From Dehalococcoidia bacterium (GTDB lineage: Bacteria; Chloroflexota; Dehalococcoidia; JAUSIH01), in the NCBI GenBank assembly GCA_030648205.1, contig JAUSIH010000049.1, positions 1 through 60,103 of the forward strand: 60,103 nucleotides of DNA. The letters are read 5' to 3'. Under the pieces are notes generated by a model. It searched no databases. It saw only the letters and a list, made by a program, of their open reading frames with translations, and was not told where the DNA came from. Below, in pieces: positions 1 through 8,013 of this stretch. Position numbers and translations under genes: made by a program. The first letter of the stretch is position 1. Every line of letters starts with the position of its first letter.

Positions 1-881
1 CCCCCGAACCCGCCGCCACCACCGCCGAAGCCGCCCCCCATCCACGGGCCGCCCCGGAAGCCTCCGCGGCTGCCCCAGAAGCCCGTGGGGCGCCCGCTCT
101 GGACCTGCGTCTTGTATGTCTTGGTGAGCACCCAGTCGAAGGCCGCGCCCAAGAGCGCCGTCGCCACGACCGCCATGCCCAGGGCCAGAACGCCGCCGAT
201 GAGCAGCCCGACGAGCGCGCCGACGGCTCCGCCCCAGATCGTTCCCAGCCACACGGTCTTGCTGCGGGCCATGAACCCCGCCATGTACACTGTTACGAGG
301 GCGATGGGCCAGAACACCCATAGCCAGTCGCCGAGTCCGCTCTTGACAGGGTTCTCCTCCAGCGGCGCGGGAGGTGCGCCGGAGCGGACGTAGCCCTCCA
401 GGGACGCGACCGCCGCCGTGACGCCTCCGTCGTAGTCGCCCTCTCGGAAGCGAGGGAGGACCTGATTGCGAATGATCTGGCTGGCGCGGGCGTCGGTGAT
501 GACCGGCTCCAGGCCGTAGCCGACCTCAATGCGCACGTCGCGTTCGTTCGGCGCGACCAGCAGCAGGACGCCGTTGTCCGTGCCCTTCTTGCCGATCCTC
601 CACTGCTCGAAGAGCCGCACCGCGTAGTCGTCCACAGTGGTCCCGTCCAGGGAGGGCGCCGTGACCACGACGACCTCCGCCGTGGTGTCCTGCTGTATTT
701 GTCGCAGCGTCTGCTCCAGCCCCTGCCGTGCCTGCGGCGACAGCACGTTCGCGAAGTCATTGACATAGCCTGTGGGGTTCGGTAAGCCCTGGGCAAGCGC
801 TGCCATCGGCAGCAGGGCCGCGAGGAGGAGCGCGGCAAGCATGGCGGAGGCCACCCCGAAGCGTCGTAGTGTAGTGCTCAT
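1..881 (-). CDS. TPM-domain (YgcG-like) secreted protein, C-terminus cut off
   Basis: The minus-strand frame starting at ATG 881 stays open to the window edge, so the C-terminus is missing. A hydrophobic alanine/leucine-rich signal segment is followed by the TPM domain: GLPNPTGYVNDFANVLS, then TTAEVVVVTAPSLDG and NGVLLLVAPNERDVRIEVGYG. After that come two or three hydrophobic segments, and the tail before the edge is glycine-rich (FGGGGGGFG), typical of YgcG-type proteins. TPM proteins are exported and membrane anchored; the domain has been linked to phosphatase activity and photosystem II repair in plants, but the role in most bacteria is unknown. An ATG at 889 is rejected because it meets a stop after three codons. 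The gene diverges from the ABC importer operon. Confidence 0.85.
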   Translation of the reverse strand, partial: MSTTLRRFGVASAMLAALLLAALLPMAALAQGLPNPTGYVNDFANVLSPQARQGLEQTLRQIQQDTTAEVVVVTAPSLDGTTVDDYAVRLFEQWRIGKKGTDNGVLLLVAPNERDVRIEVGYGLEPVITDARASQIIRNQVLPRFREGDYDGGVTAAVASLEGYVRSGAPPAPLEENPVKSGLGDWLWVFWPIALVTVYMAGFMARSKTVWLGTIWGGAVGALVGLLIGGVLALGMAVVATALLGAAFDWVLTKTYKTQVQSGRPTGFWGSRGGFRGGPWMGGGFGGGGGGFG

Positions 882-929
882 GTCCTCATGATATGCCCTG
901 CGCGGCGGCGACGCAAAGGAGCACGCAGA

Positions 930-959
930 TTGACATAGGCGGGTCGGCGCGCGTACCAT
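930..959 (+). promoter_or_regulatory. Candidate sigma-70 promoter for the peptide ABC operon
   Basis: TTGACA at 930-935 and TACCAT at 954-959 are separated by 18 bp. Transcription would start near 966, about 85 nt before the preferred start of the binding-protein gene. Confidence 0.45.
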
Positions 960-1051
960 AGCCACGCGAGCAGGCCTTTGCGGACATGGCGCCAGGTCTC
1001 TTTTCGTCGGCAGACTCACGCACGTCGTACAGACAGATGGAGGTTCGACTC

Positions 1052-2797
1052 ATGCACGTCCACTGGCCCCAATCTCCTGTTGTCGCATCCATCGCAGCCC
1101 TGACGCTTCTCCTGGCGGCTTGCGCGCCCGCGGCAAGCCCTGCTCCGGCTCCCGCAGCCCCTGTTGCTCCCGCCGCGCCCGTCGCGGTGCCCACGCCGAC
1201 GCCGGCAATCCTGCGCCCCGTGCCTATCGCGCCGACGCCCGCGCCCGCGGCGGCTCCGGCGACACCGACTCCCAGTTCCGCGGCACGGCGCGGCGGCGTC
1301 CTGGTCGCCTACACCGCAGACCTGGGGCGCACGCTGGACCCCGCGCAGGAGAGCAGCGCCGTCAACCAGCCGGTCTTTGCCTCCGCGTTCAACCGACTGA
1401 CGCGCATTGACGCCAGCCGCCTGCCCAAGGAGCGCGTGCTCATCGGCGACCTGGCGGAGAGCTGGGAGGCGAAGGCGGGCGGCACGGAGTGGCAGTTCAA
1501 GCTGCGCGACGGCGTCACCTGGAGCGACGGGAAGCCGTTCACGTCCGCCGATGTGAAGGCCACCCTGGACAGGATTATGAAGCCCACGGGTGGCATACAA
1601 CCGAACTTCACGAGCGTTTTGAAAATCATAACCGCTGTCGATGTCCCGGACGCGCGCACGGTTATCATCAAGACGAGCAAACCCGCGCCGTGGCTGGGCG
1701 AGGTGCTGATGCAACCGCCGGCGTCCATCGTGCCGGCGCACATCGTTGCGGCTGACCAGAAGGCGCTGGAGAACAAGCCCGTGGGCACCGGCGCCTTCAT
1801 GTTCAAGGACTGGCGCAAAGGCGTCTCCGTGGAGTGGACGCGCAACGACAACTACTGGAACAAGCCGTATCCCTATTTGGACGGCGTGAAATGGGTTGAG
1901 ATCAAGGAGGCGTCCACTCAGTTCGCCGCGTTCCGCACGGGCCGCGTGCATTTCACCGGCTTCGCCACGCGTGGCCTGGAAGTGTCCGAGATCAGGACGC
2001 TGAAGAAGGAGATGCCGGACGCGCGTATCAGCGAGTATTCCAGCACCTCCATCTGGATTTTGTGGATGAACAACAAGAGTGGCCCGTTCAAGGATGCGCG
2101 TGTGCGGCAGGCCGTCGCCAAGGCGGTCAACCAGAAGGAAGTCATTGACATCGCGCTGGAAGGCGCCGGCTTCCAATCCGACTTCTCCGGTGACATCTCT
2201 CTGGCCTGGGCGCTTCCCAAGGCGGAGCAGGACAAGATACCGGCCATCCGCGGTCCCAGCGATAAGGACATCGCCGAAGCGAAGGCGTTGATGAAGGATG
2301 CGGGCTACGGCAACGGCCTGACGGTCAACTGGCTGGTCGCGGACCGGCCCGTGTACGTGTCTCGTTACGCGGTACTGTCCGACCAGTTGAGCAAGATAGG
2401 CATCAAGACGACGACGAAGACTGCCGCCTATCCCAGCGAGTATGTCCCCGCGCTGCGCGAAGGCAAGTTCGACATGTCGGACAGCGCTGCGGTGGCCGCC
2501 ATGTACGACCCGAGCGCACTGCTGGACCCGTGGATGAAGGGCGGGCTGGAAAACCGCTCCGGATTTGAGGACGCCAAGATCGCCGAGCTGTTCGACAAGC
2601 AGGGATCCATCACGGACCCCGTGGAGCGGAAGAAGCTGATGGACCAGGCGCAGTTGCGCCTGTGGGAACTGGCGCCCTCCGTTCCCATCTCTATCGCCAA
2701 GTACTTCCTCGCCCTCCGTCCCGAGGTGCAGGGCTGGACGCACCCCGGCGTCCTGCGGGACAACTACATGCTGGAGACCATCTGGTTCAAGCAGTAG
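1052..2797 (+). CDS. ABC transporter substrate-binding lipoprotein, family 5 (peptide/nickel type)
   Basis: Solute-binding protein of a Dpp/Opp/Nik-type importer, 581 aa from the chosen start, normal for the family. Start ATG 1052 is preferred over upstream in-frame starts because GGAGG lies 8 nt before it and because it puts a classical lipoprotein signal (MHVHWPQSPVVASIAALTLL, then lipobox LLAAC) at the N-terminus. A proline/alanine-rich linker of about 60 residues follows. The SBP_bac_5 core then shows NQPVFASAFNRL, EWQFKLRDGVTWSDGKPFT, ADVKATLDRIM, PVGTGAFMFKDW and FKDARVRQAVAKAVNQ. Two permease genes follow on the same strand. The ligand cannot be told from sequence. Confidence 0.93.
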   Translation: MHVHWPQSPVVASIAALTLLLAACAPAASPAPAPAAPVAPAAPVAVPTPTPAILRPVPIAPTPAPAAAPATPTPSSAARRGGVLVAYTADLGRTLDPAQESSAVNQPVFASAFNRLTRIDASRLPKERVLIGDLAESWEAKAGGTEWQFKLRDGVTWSDGKPFTSADVKATLDRIMKPTGGIQPNFTSVLKIITAVDVPDARTVIIKTSKPAPWLGEVLMQPPASIVPAHIVAADQKALENKPVGTGAFMFKDWRKGVSVEWTRNDNYWNKPYPYLDGVKWVEIKEASTQFAAFRTGRVHFTGFATRGLEVSEIRTLKKEMPDARISEYSSTSIWILWMNNKSGPFKDARVRQAVAKAVNQKEVIDIALEGAGFQSDFSGDISLAWALPKAEQDKIPAIRGPSDKDIAEAKALMKDAGYGNGLTVNWLVADRPVYVSRYAVLSDQLSKIGIKTTTKTAAYPSEYVPALREGKFDMSDSAAVAAMYDPSALLDPWMKGGLENRSGFEDAKIAELFDKQGSITDPVERKKLMDQAQLRLWELAPSVPISIAKYFLALRPEVQGWTHPGVLRDNYMLETIWFKQ

Positions 2798-2865
2798 GTC
2801 GTGGGAAGGAGTGGGCCGCGCGGCCCACTCCTTCTTGACCAAGTTTCTCCCCGGAGCGGCAGCGC

Positions 2866-3825
2866 ATGCATCGGTACATCATCCGCAGGCTCCTTCTGTT
2901 CATTCCGACCATTGTCCTCGTCTCGCTCCTGGTGTTCGGCCTGCTGCGCGTGCTGCCCGGCGACGTCGCGGTGCTCATCCTGGCGGGTTCGAGCGGCGAA
3001 GGGCACTACACGCAGGAAGAGCTGGCGCGGGTGCGCGTTGAGTTGGGGCTGAACGAGCCGCTCCACATTCAGTACGGCCAGTGGCTTCTGCAGCTCGCGC
3101 GTCTCGACCTGGGGAAGTCGCTGTACAACGATGTGCCGGTGGCCGAGGAGCTGGTCCAGCGGGCGCCCGTCACGCTGGAGCTTGCCCTCGTGGCGCTGGT
3201 CGTGTCGCTCATCGTGGCGCTGCCGCTGGGCGTGCTGATGGCGCTGCGGCAGGACTCCGCGCCGGACTACATCCTGCGCATGGTGAGCATTGGAGGGCTG
3301 ACCTTCCCTCCGTTCTGGACGGGCAGCCTCATCATTCTGGCGTTGGTGCTCGTCTTCCGCTGGACGCCTCCCGTGGGCTGGAGTGCTCCGTGGGAGGACC
3401 TTTGGCGCAACGCGCAGATTGTGGTGTTCCCGTCGCTGACGATGGGCTACTTTTACGCGGCGCTCGTGGCGCGGATGACGCGGTCGCAGATGCTGGAGGT
3501 GCTGCGGCAGGACTACGTCCGCACGGCATGGGCCAAGGGCCTGCGGGAGCGGGCCGTCGTCGTCAGGCACGCGCTGCGCAATGCGCTGCTGCCCGTCGTC
3601 ACGGTCAGCGCCTTCCAGTTCGGCAACCTGCTCGGCGGGACGGTGATCATGGAGTGGCTGTTCACGTTGCCGGGCATAGGCAGCGGACTCATCACCAGCC
3701 TGTCGAACCGGGACTATCCGTTCGTGCAGACGACGGTGGTGCTCATCGCTATGGCGTTCCTCTCGATCAACCTGCTCGTGGACCTGCTGTACGGGCTGCT
3801 TGACCCGCGCATCCGGTATCAATAG
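2866..3825 (+). CDS. ABC transporter permease, DppB/OppB-like
   Basis: Inner-membrane permease of the peptide/nickel importer family, 319 aa. It begins with the usual MHRYIIRRLLLFIPTIVLVS first transmembrane segment, has the periplasmic part ELGLNEPLHIQYGQWL, and the cytoplasmic EAA loop around residues 215-240 (DYVRTAWAKGL...NALLP) that docks with the ATPase. Six transmembrane segments are expected. It lies 68 nt after the binding protein and 12 nt before the second permease, so the three genes look like one operon. Confidence 0.93.
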   Translation: MHRYIIRRLLLFIPTIVLVSLLVFGLLRVLPGDVAVLILAGSSGEGHYTQEELARVRVELGLNEPLHIQYGQWLLQLARLDLGKSLYNDVPVAEELVQRAPVTLELALVALVVSLIVALPLGVLMALRQDSAPDYILRMVSIGGLTFPPFWTGSLIILALVLVFRWTPPVGWSAPWEDLWRNAQIVVFPSLTMGYFYAALVARMTRSQMLEVLRQDYVRTAWAKGLRERAVVVRHALRNALLPVVTVSAFQFGNLLGGTVIMEWLFTLPGIGSGLITSLSNRDYPFVQTTVVLIAMAFLSINLLVDLLYGLLDPRIRYQ

Positions 3826-3837
3826 GGCTGAACGGCG

Positions 3838-4740
3838 ATGGCGATATCCACCGACCTGAGTGCGTCTGTCTTTCCCCGCCATGCGGGGCGACGCGGCGGC
3901 GTCTGGCGCGGCCTGGGACGCTTCATGCGGGCCAAGCCGCTGGGGGCCATCGGCGCGGCGATGATCGTGGCGCTGGTCGCGGTGGCGGCGCTCGCGTCGG
4001 TCATCGCCCCGTACGACCCCATCGCCATCCTGCGCGGGCGGATGTTCCTCCCGCCGCAGGCGGGGAACATCCTGGGCACGGACAACCTGGGCCGCGACCA
4101 GCTCAGCCGCATCTTGTGGGGCGCGCAGGTGTCGCTGTACGTGGGCATCGGCGCGGTGGCCGTGGGCACGACGCTTGGCGCGGTGGTGGGGCTGGTGAGC
4201 TCGTACGTGGGCGGGGTGTTCGACGCCCTGGTGCAGCGCGTCATTGACGCCGTCATGGCGTTCCCCATCCTCGTGCTGGCGCTGGTGATCGCCTCCGTGC
4301 TGGGGCCGTCGGTCAACAACGTGCTGCTGGCGATTGCGATTGTGCTTGTCCCGCAGGCGAGCCGCATCGTCCGCTCGGCGGGTCTGGGGGTGAAGGAGGC
4401 GCAGTTCGTGGAGGCCGCGCGCGCGCTGGGGGCGTCTCCGCTGCGTATCATGGCGCTGCACATTCTGCCGCAGTGCGTTGCGCCGTACCTGATCGTCGCG
4501 ACCGCCGCGGTGGGCAACGCCATCATCGTGGAGGCGTCCATCAGCTTCGTGGGCGCGGGGCCGCCGCCGCCGACCGCCACGTGGGGGAACATGCTGTCCG
4601 GCGCGGCGCGGCAGTACGCGGAGCGCGCGCCGTGGCTGGTGGTCTATCCCGGCGCAGCCATCACGCTGGCGGTGTTCGGGTTCAATCTCCTCGGCGACGC
4701 GCTGCGGGACGTGCTGGACCCGCGCCTGCGGGGGCGGTGA
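3838..4740 (+). CDS. ABC transporter permease, DppC/OppC-like
   Basis: Second permease of the importer, 300 aa. After a short cytoplasmic N-terminus with RFMRAKPLGAIGAAMI it shows APYDPIAI, the family signature LGTDNLGRDQLSRILWGAQVSL, and the EAA loop FVEAARALGASPLRIMALHI, ending DALRDVLDPRLRGR. It terminates with TGA and is the last gene of the operon: the next gene lies on the other strand, so DppD/DppF-type ATPases are not encoded here and must come from elsewhere. Confidence 0.93.
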   Translation: MAISTDLSASVFPRHAGRRGGVWRGLGRFMRAKPLGAIGAAMIVALVAVAALASVIAPYDPIAILRGRMFLPPQAGNILGTDNLGRDQLSRILWGAQVSLYVGIGAVAVGTTLGAVVGLVSSYVGGVFDALVQRVIDAVMAFPILVLALVIASVLGPSVNNVLLAIAIVLVPQASRIVRSAGLGVKEAQFVEAARALGASPLRIMALHILPQCVAPYLIVATAAVGNAIIVEASISFVGAGPPPPTATWGNMLSGAARQYAERAPWLVVYPGAAITLAVFGFNLLGDALRDVLDPRLRGR

Positions 4741-4853
4741 CCTTACCCCGTGGCCCCCTCCGGCCTCGACCGCGCTCTGTCACCCTGTGTACTTCTCTGA
4801 TTGGGGCCTTCAGGCGTGGCGACACGCGCGCCACACGTGCCGGAACGCCGCGT

Positions 4854-5429
4854 TTACTTGCGTGCTTCAGCCCGCGCTGACGTCCCCGCCCGCGCCTGGG
4901 CCGTTTGCTTCCTGCTCTCCCACTGGGCGCGCGTAATCTCCATGCGGACGAATGTCCTGCCGCCCCGTGCCAGCTTGCCCACGGGTGCGAACCCCGACTT
5001 CTCGAAGGCCTTCTGGGCGCGGAGGTTCCAGTCCAGGGTGTGCAGGTACACGCGCCGCATGCGTGTGGTGGAGAAGATGTGGGTCAGGAGGGCGTTGACC
5101 GCCTCCGTCCCATAGCCCTTGTTCCAGTAGTTCCGGTCGCCCACCATGATTCCCATCTCGCACTCGCCCTGCACCTCGTTGAGGTCGTAGTACATGCAGT
5201 TGCCGATGTGCGCGCCGTCCAGTGTGTCTATCGCGAAGCGGCACCGTCGAGGCGTGGGAAAGTCCAGCTCCTCCGCGTAGAACATCAGGTACTCGGGGAA
5301 CGCCATGCGAAGGGGCGTCGCCGCGTCCAGTTCGGCCAGCTCCTCGTCGGCGCGCCACGCGAAGTCGCGGGCGGCGTCCGTGATGGACTTCTCCCGCAGC
5401 ACGACCTTCTCGCCGGATACAGTGGTCAT
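4854..5429 (-). CDS. GNAT acetyltransferase, RimJ/RimL type
   Basis: 191-aa acetyltransferase. The start at 5429 gives MTTVSGEKVVLREKSITDA, the typical N-terminus of this group, and overlaps the stop of the upstream NUDIX gene by 4 nt (ATGA), implying translational coupling; a longer open frame upstream is only the shadow of that gene. Acetyl-CoA-binding and fold motifs are visible: CEMGIMVGDRNYWNKGYGTEA around residues 105-125, then VYLHTLDWNLRAQKAFEKSGF. The substrate (protein N-terminus, amine or antibiotic) cannot be predicted. Confidence 0.88.
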   Translation of the reverse strand: MTTVSGEKVVLREKSITDAARDFAWRADEELAELDAATPLRMAFPEYLMFYAEELDFPTPRRCRFAIDTLDGAHIGNCMYYDLNEVQGECEMGIMVGDRNYWNKGYGTEAVNALLTHIFSTTRMRRVYLHTLDWNLRAQKAFEKSGFAPVGKLARGGRTFVRMEITRAQWESRKQTAQARAGTSARAEARK

Positions 5430-5917
5430 ACCGGAGCGCTCCCCCGCACCCGTTCCACGGCGGCGCGCACTACCGTCGTCTCGTTCGCGTACGTCATGAC
5501 GCGCAAGGCCTCGTCCACGGGGAACCACTGGACGACGTCGAACTCCGGGTCGTGCTTGTCCAGCGCGCCGCCCACGGGGCGCATCAGGTGGAAGTGGACC
5601 GTCTTGAAGCACCGGGTGCCGTCGTGCTGGAACCAGTAGGTGATGTTGCCCAACGGCGCCTCTATCTCGACTTGCAGGCCGGTCTCCTCGCGCGCCTCGC
5701 GCAGCGCCGTCTGCTCGATGGTCTCGTCAAGCTCCGGCGTCCCTTTGGGCAGGGCCCACAGAGCACCCTCCCCCCGTCCGCACAGGGCCACCTCCATGCG
5801 GCCATCCACTATCCGGTAGATGACGCCGCCGGCGGAGACCAGCCGCTCAATATAGGACGCCGACTGGGGTGAGGTGCTGGGTGACGCCATTACTTCCACG
5901 ACCTTTCGACCGTCCAT
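5426..5917 (-). CDS. NUDIX hydrolase
   Basis: Small NUDIX pyrophosphohydrolase, 163 aa from ATG 5917. The NUDIX box is complete: G-x5-E-x7-REAREETGL, starting at GTPELDE, with the preceding GALWALPKG segment. The metal-binding glutamates are all present. An alternative start is ATG 5890 (MASPSTSPQ); start choice is uncertain because neither site has a strong ribosome-binding site. The first gene of a two-gene operon with the GNAT enzyme, divergent from the inositol-phosphatase-like gene at 6001. The ASYIERLVSAGGVIYR opening resembles the diadenosine-polyphosphate/NTP group; the substrate is unknown. Confidence 0.88.
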   Translation of the reverse strand: MDGRKVVEVMASPSTSPQSASYIERLVSAGGVIYRIVDGRMEVALCGRGEGALWALPKGTPELDETIEQTALREAREETGLQVEIEAPLGNITYWFQHDGTRCFKTVHFHLMRPVGGALDKHDPEFDVVQWFPVDEALRVMTYANETTVVRAAVERVRGSAPV

Positions 5918-6000
5918 TTTATGCTTCTCGCAAAAGATGGTCAAGGCAAGGTCGTTCCCCGGCGCTCCAGAACCTGCTAGCATAGGCGCAGAGGTGAGGC

Positions 6001-6951
6001 GTGGCGGGACCAATAACTGACGAACCCCTGCTGCCGGAAATCGAGTCCGTGGCCGCCCGCCTGGCCGGCGAGGCCGGGCGGATGCTGATGGACCGCTTCG
6101 GCCAGCCGACCGCCGTTGACTTCAAAGGGAAGGGCAAGCGGGACCCCGTCACTGAGCTGGATCGCATGGCGGAGGAGCACCTGCGCCAGGGCATAGCGGC
6201 GCGCTTCCCCGGCCACAGCGTGGTGGGCGAGGAGCAGTCCCCGACGCAGCGGCCCGGCGCTTTTGTGTGGGTGCTGGACCCTCTGGACGGCACGGCCAAC
6301 TTTATTAACGGCCTGCCCTTCTTCGCCGTGTCCGTGGGCGTGCTGCGGCACGGAAAGCCCGTGGCCGGGGCCATCTACGCATCCGTGGGACATCGGGGCG
6401 TGCCCGCGGTGTACCACGCCCGCGAGGGCGGCGGCATGCGTGTGGACGGCCAGCCTCTGACGCAAGTCCCGCCTCCCGACGGCAGCCGCCTGGCTGTCGT
6501 GCCTCTTCGCGTGCGACGCTCCGCCTTGCGGAGTCCCGACGGCCTCGCCTGGGAGGCGCGCACCCTGGGGAGCATCGCCGCGGAGATGGCGTACGTGGCG
6601 TGCGGGGTCTTCCAGTACGCCTACTTCCGCTCGCCGCGCGCGTGGGACGTGGCGGCGGGGCTGGTCCTTGTGCGGGAGGCCGGACGCAGCGCCATGACGA
6701 TGCCCCCGGCCGGGGGCGGCTCGGCGGCACGCGGCGCTCGTCAATGGCGTCCGATGGAGCAGTTCCCCGCGATGGAAGGCCCCGAAGCCCTGGGCCCGCT
6801 TCAAAAGTGGTCCGCGCCTCTTCTGGTGGGCGAACCCGACGCCATCAAGCTCCTGCTGGAGGGCCTGCGGCGTCCCTCTTGGTGGACGACTGCATCGGGA
6901 TGGTTGCGCGGTCGCAGGCCGCCGCCCCCGACTGGCCCGGAGCGGCGTTAG
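6001..6951 (+). CDS. Inositol monophosphatase family protein
   Basis: Mg-dependent phosphatase of the IMPase/FBPase superfamily, 316 aa, GTG start with AGGTGAGG just upstream. Motif A is VLDPLDGTANFINGLPFFAV around residues 90-110 (metal-binding Asp residues present); an upstream GEEQ supplies the metal-binding Glu, and motif B is AWDVAAGLVLVREAG around residues 215-230. The C-terminal ~60 residues after the core are longer than in minimal family members. Substrate could be inositol phosphate, PAP/PAPS (CysQ-like) or a sugar phosphate. Its last 4 nt overlap the converging neighbour at 6948. Confidence 0.9.
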   Translation: MAGPITDEPLLPEIESVAARLAGEAGRMLMDRFGQPTAVDFKGKGKRDPVTELDRMAEEHLRQGIAARFPGHSVVGEEQSPTQRPGAFVWVLDPLDGTANFINGLPFFAVSVGVLRHGKPVAGAIYASVGHRGVPAVYHAREGGGMRVDGQPLTQVPPPDGSRLAVVPLRVRRSALRSPDGLAWEARTLGSIAAEMAYVACGVFQYAYFRSPRAWDVAAGLVLVREAGRSAMTMPPAGGGSAARGARQWRPMEQFPAMEGPEALGPLQKWSAPLLVGEPDAIKLLLEGLRRPSWWTTASGWLRGRRPPPPTGPERR

Positions 6952-7676
6952 ACCAGCGGCCAGGGGAAGTGCCGTTCGGGGCCCGGCGACGGATAGGCGC
7001 CCTTTTCCAGCAAGAAGTCCAGCCTGCGGCGCAGGGCGCGGACCTCCTCCGGCGTCAGAAGCTCCATCAGGGCGCTCGCCAGACTATCCGGGGATTCGAG
7101 CCGGGGCCGGAGCGTGCGCAGGTCGGCCAGAAGACCCGGAGGAACAGGCTCGTCGCAGAAGTCCCAGATGACCGTGCGCAGCTTGTAGCTAGCATGAAAC
7201 GTCAGCCCGTGGTCAATGCACCACACCCTTCCGTCTTTGCCCTCCAGACAGTGGCCCCCCTTGCGGTCGGCGTTGTTGGCCAGCACGTCGAAAAGGGCGA
7301 CGCGCCGGAGCTCCGGCAGGCGCCGCTCCCGGAAGGTGAAGTAGTGGCCCTCGGAATCGGCGTCAATGTAGAGCTGGACGGAGCCGATGCCGTACGGCCC
7401 CTCGCGAACGACTGTGGGCGGGATGGAGGGCCAGCCCAGGGCTTTGCTCAGCACGTAAGCGGCGCACTCGCGCTGGTACAGCGTGCCGGAGGGGAAGTCC
7501 ATCAGGGGGGTCTCGCCGTCGCGGGGCTTGTACACGGCCTGGCTTTCGCCCTGCTCCTGGTCCACGAGAGTCAGAAGGAAGGCGTAGTTGGACCCCTCGG
7601 GCAGCATGTCGCAGCGGCTGACACGCGCGCGGCGCAGCAGCGACTCGATGTCAGGCCGGAATGGGTCCCACGTCAT
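6948..7676 (-). CDS. SCO1664-like protein, PI3/PI4-kinase-like fold
   Basis: 242-aa protein that resembles the SCO1664 family (annotated in actinobacteria as phosphatidylinositol kinase-like). Visible blocks are SRCDMLPEGSNYAFLLTL, AVYKPRDGETPLMDFPSGTL (phosphate-binding lysine region), YQRECAAYVLSKALG, then ALFDVLANNADRKGGHCL (catalytic-loop-like) and VWCIDHGLTFH (DHG in place of the metal-binding DFG). These motifs follow the protein-kinase-like fold order. The biological substrate is not known. It is convergent with the phosphatase gene and overlaps it by 4 nt. Confidence 0.8.
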   Translation of the reverse strand: MTWDPFRPDIESLLRRARVSRCDMLPEGSNYAFLLTLVDQEQGESQAVYKPRDGETPLMDFPSGTLYQRECAAYVLSKALGWPSIPPTVVREGPYGIGSVQLYIDADSEGHYFTFRERRLPELRRVALFDVLANNADRKGGHCLEGKDGRVWCIDHGLTFHASYKLRTVIWDFCDEPVPPGLLADLRTLRPRLESPDSLASALMELLTPEEVRALRRRLDFLLEKGAYPSPGPERHFPWPLV

Positions 7677-7746
7677 GGCGAACTCTTTTTCAAAAATGCC
7701 TCGCTACCTTAGCAAAGGAGGCTAGCGAGATGGACGAAGGCTTCCC

Positions 7747-7833
7747 TGTCACCCCGAGTCCTTCCGGAGAAGGACGAGGGGTCTCCCTCACAGAGGTTCT
7801 AAGGGGAGATTCCTCGCTGCGCTCGGAATGACA
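7747..7833. repeat. Short palindromic-ended intergenic repeat
   Basis: An 87-bp element opens with TGTCACCCCGAG (7747-7758) and closes with CTCGGAATGACA (7822-7833), matching the reverse complement at 10 of 12 positions. An inner hairpin is formed by CCTTCCGGAGAAGG. It looks like the small non-coding repeats common in Chloroflexota and Deltaproteobacteria. It occupies the intergenic space 7677-8009, where otherwise only a candidate promoter and a short upstream frame are seen. Confidence 0.5.
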
Positions 7834-7959
7834 GAGCAGGACAACGACTCTTGAAAAGACCTAAACGACACATCGGAAGGCATGTAAGACACACAGCGCA
7901 CGCTGATAGTATACCGCCCGCCGGCTTTGCGGCAACCGTCTTTGGTGTACACTGGCGGC

Positions 7960-8013
7960 ATGACACCGGCCCGCGGAGGAGATCGTCTGCCTGGGGTGCT
8001 GTCCCTCGTATGA
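7960..8013 (+). CDS. Possible 17-codon upstream ORF coupled to the MFS gene
   Basis: ATG 7960 opens a 17-codon frame (MTPARGGDRLPGVLSLV) whose TGA overlaps the ATG of the MFS carrier in the arrangement ATGA. A -10-like TACACT at 7948-7953 sits 6 nt before the ATG, so the transcript could be leaderless. There is no homology evidence; it may be a translation leader or chance. Confidence 0.25.
   Translation: MTPARGGDRLPGVLSLV

Noticed and set aside
1016-2842. Very long open frames antisense to the ABC binding protein, permeases and gltB (for example 1016-2842, 2764-4461, 26984-28792, 28904-31153)
   Set aside because: They are mirror images of genuine GC-rich genes, rich in Arg/His/Gln/Leu, without any recognisable domain, and overlap well-supported genes completely.
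5430-5612. N-terminal extension of the GNAT gene up to 5612
   Set aside because: The extension is an out-of-frame reading of the NUDIX gene; ATG 5429 with the 4-nt overlap is convincing.
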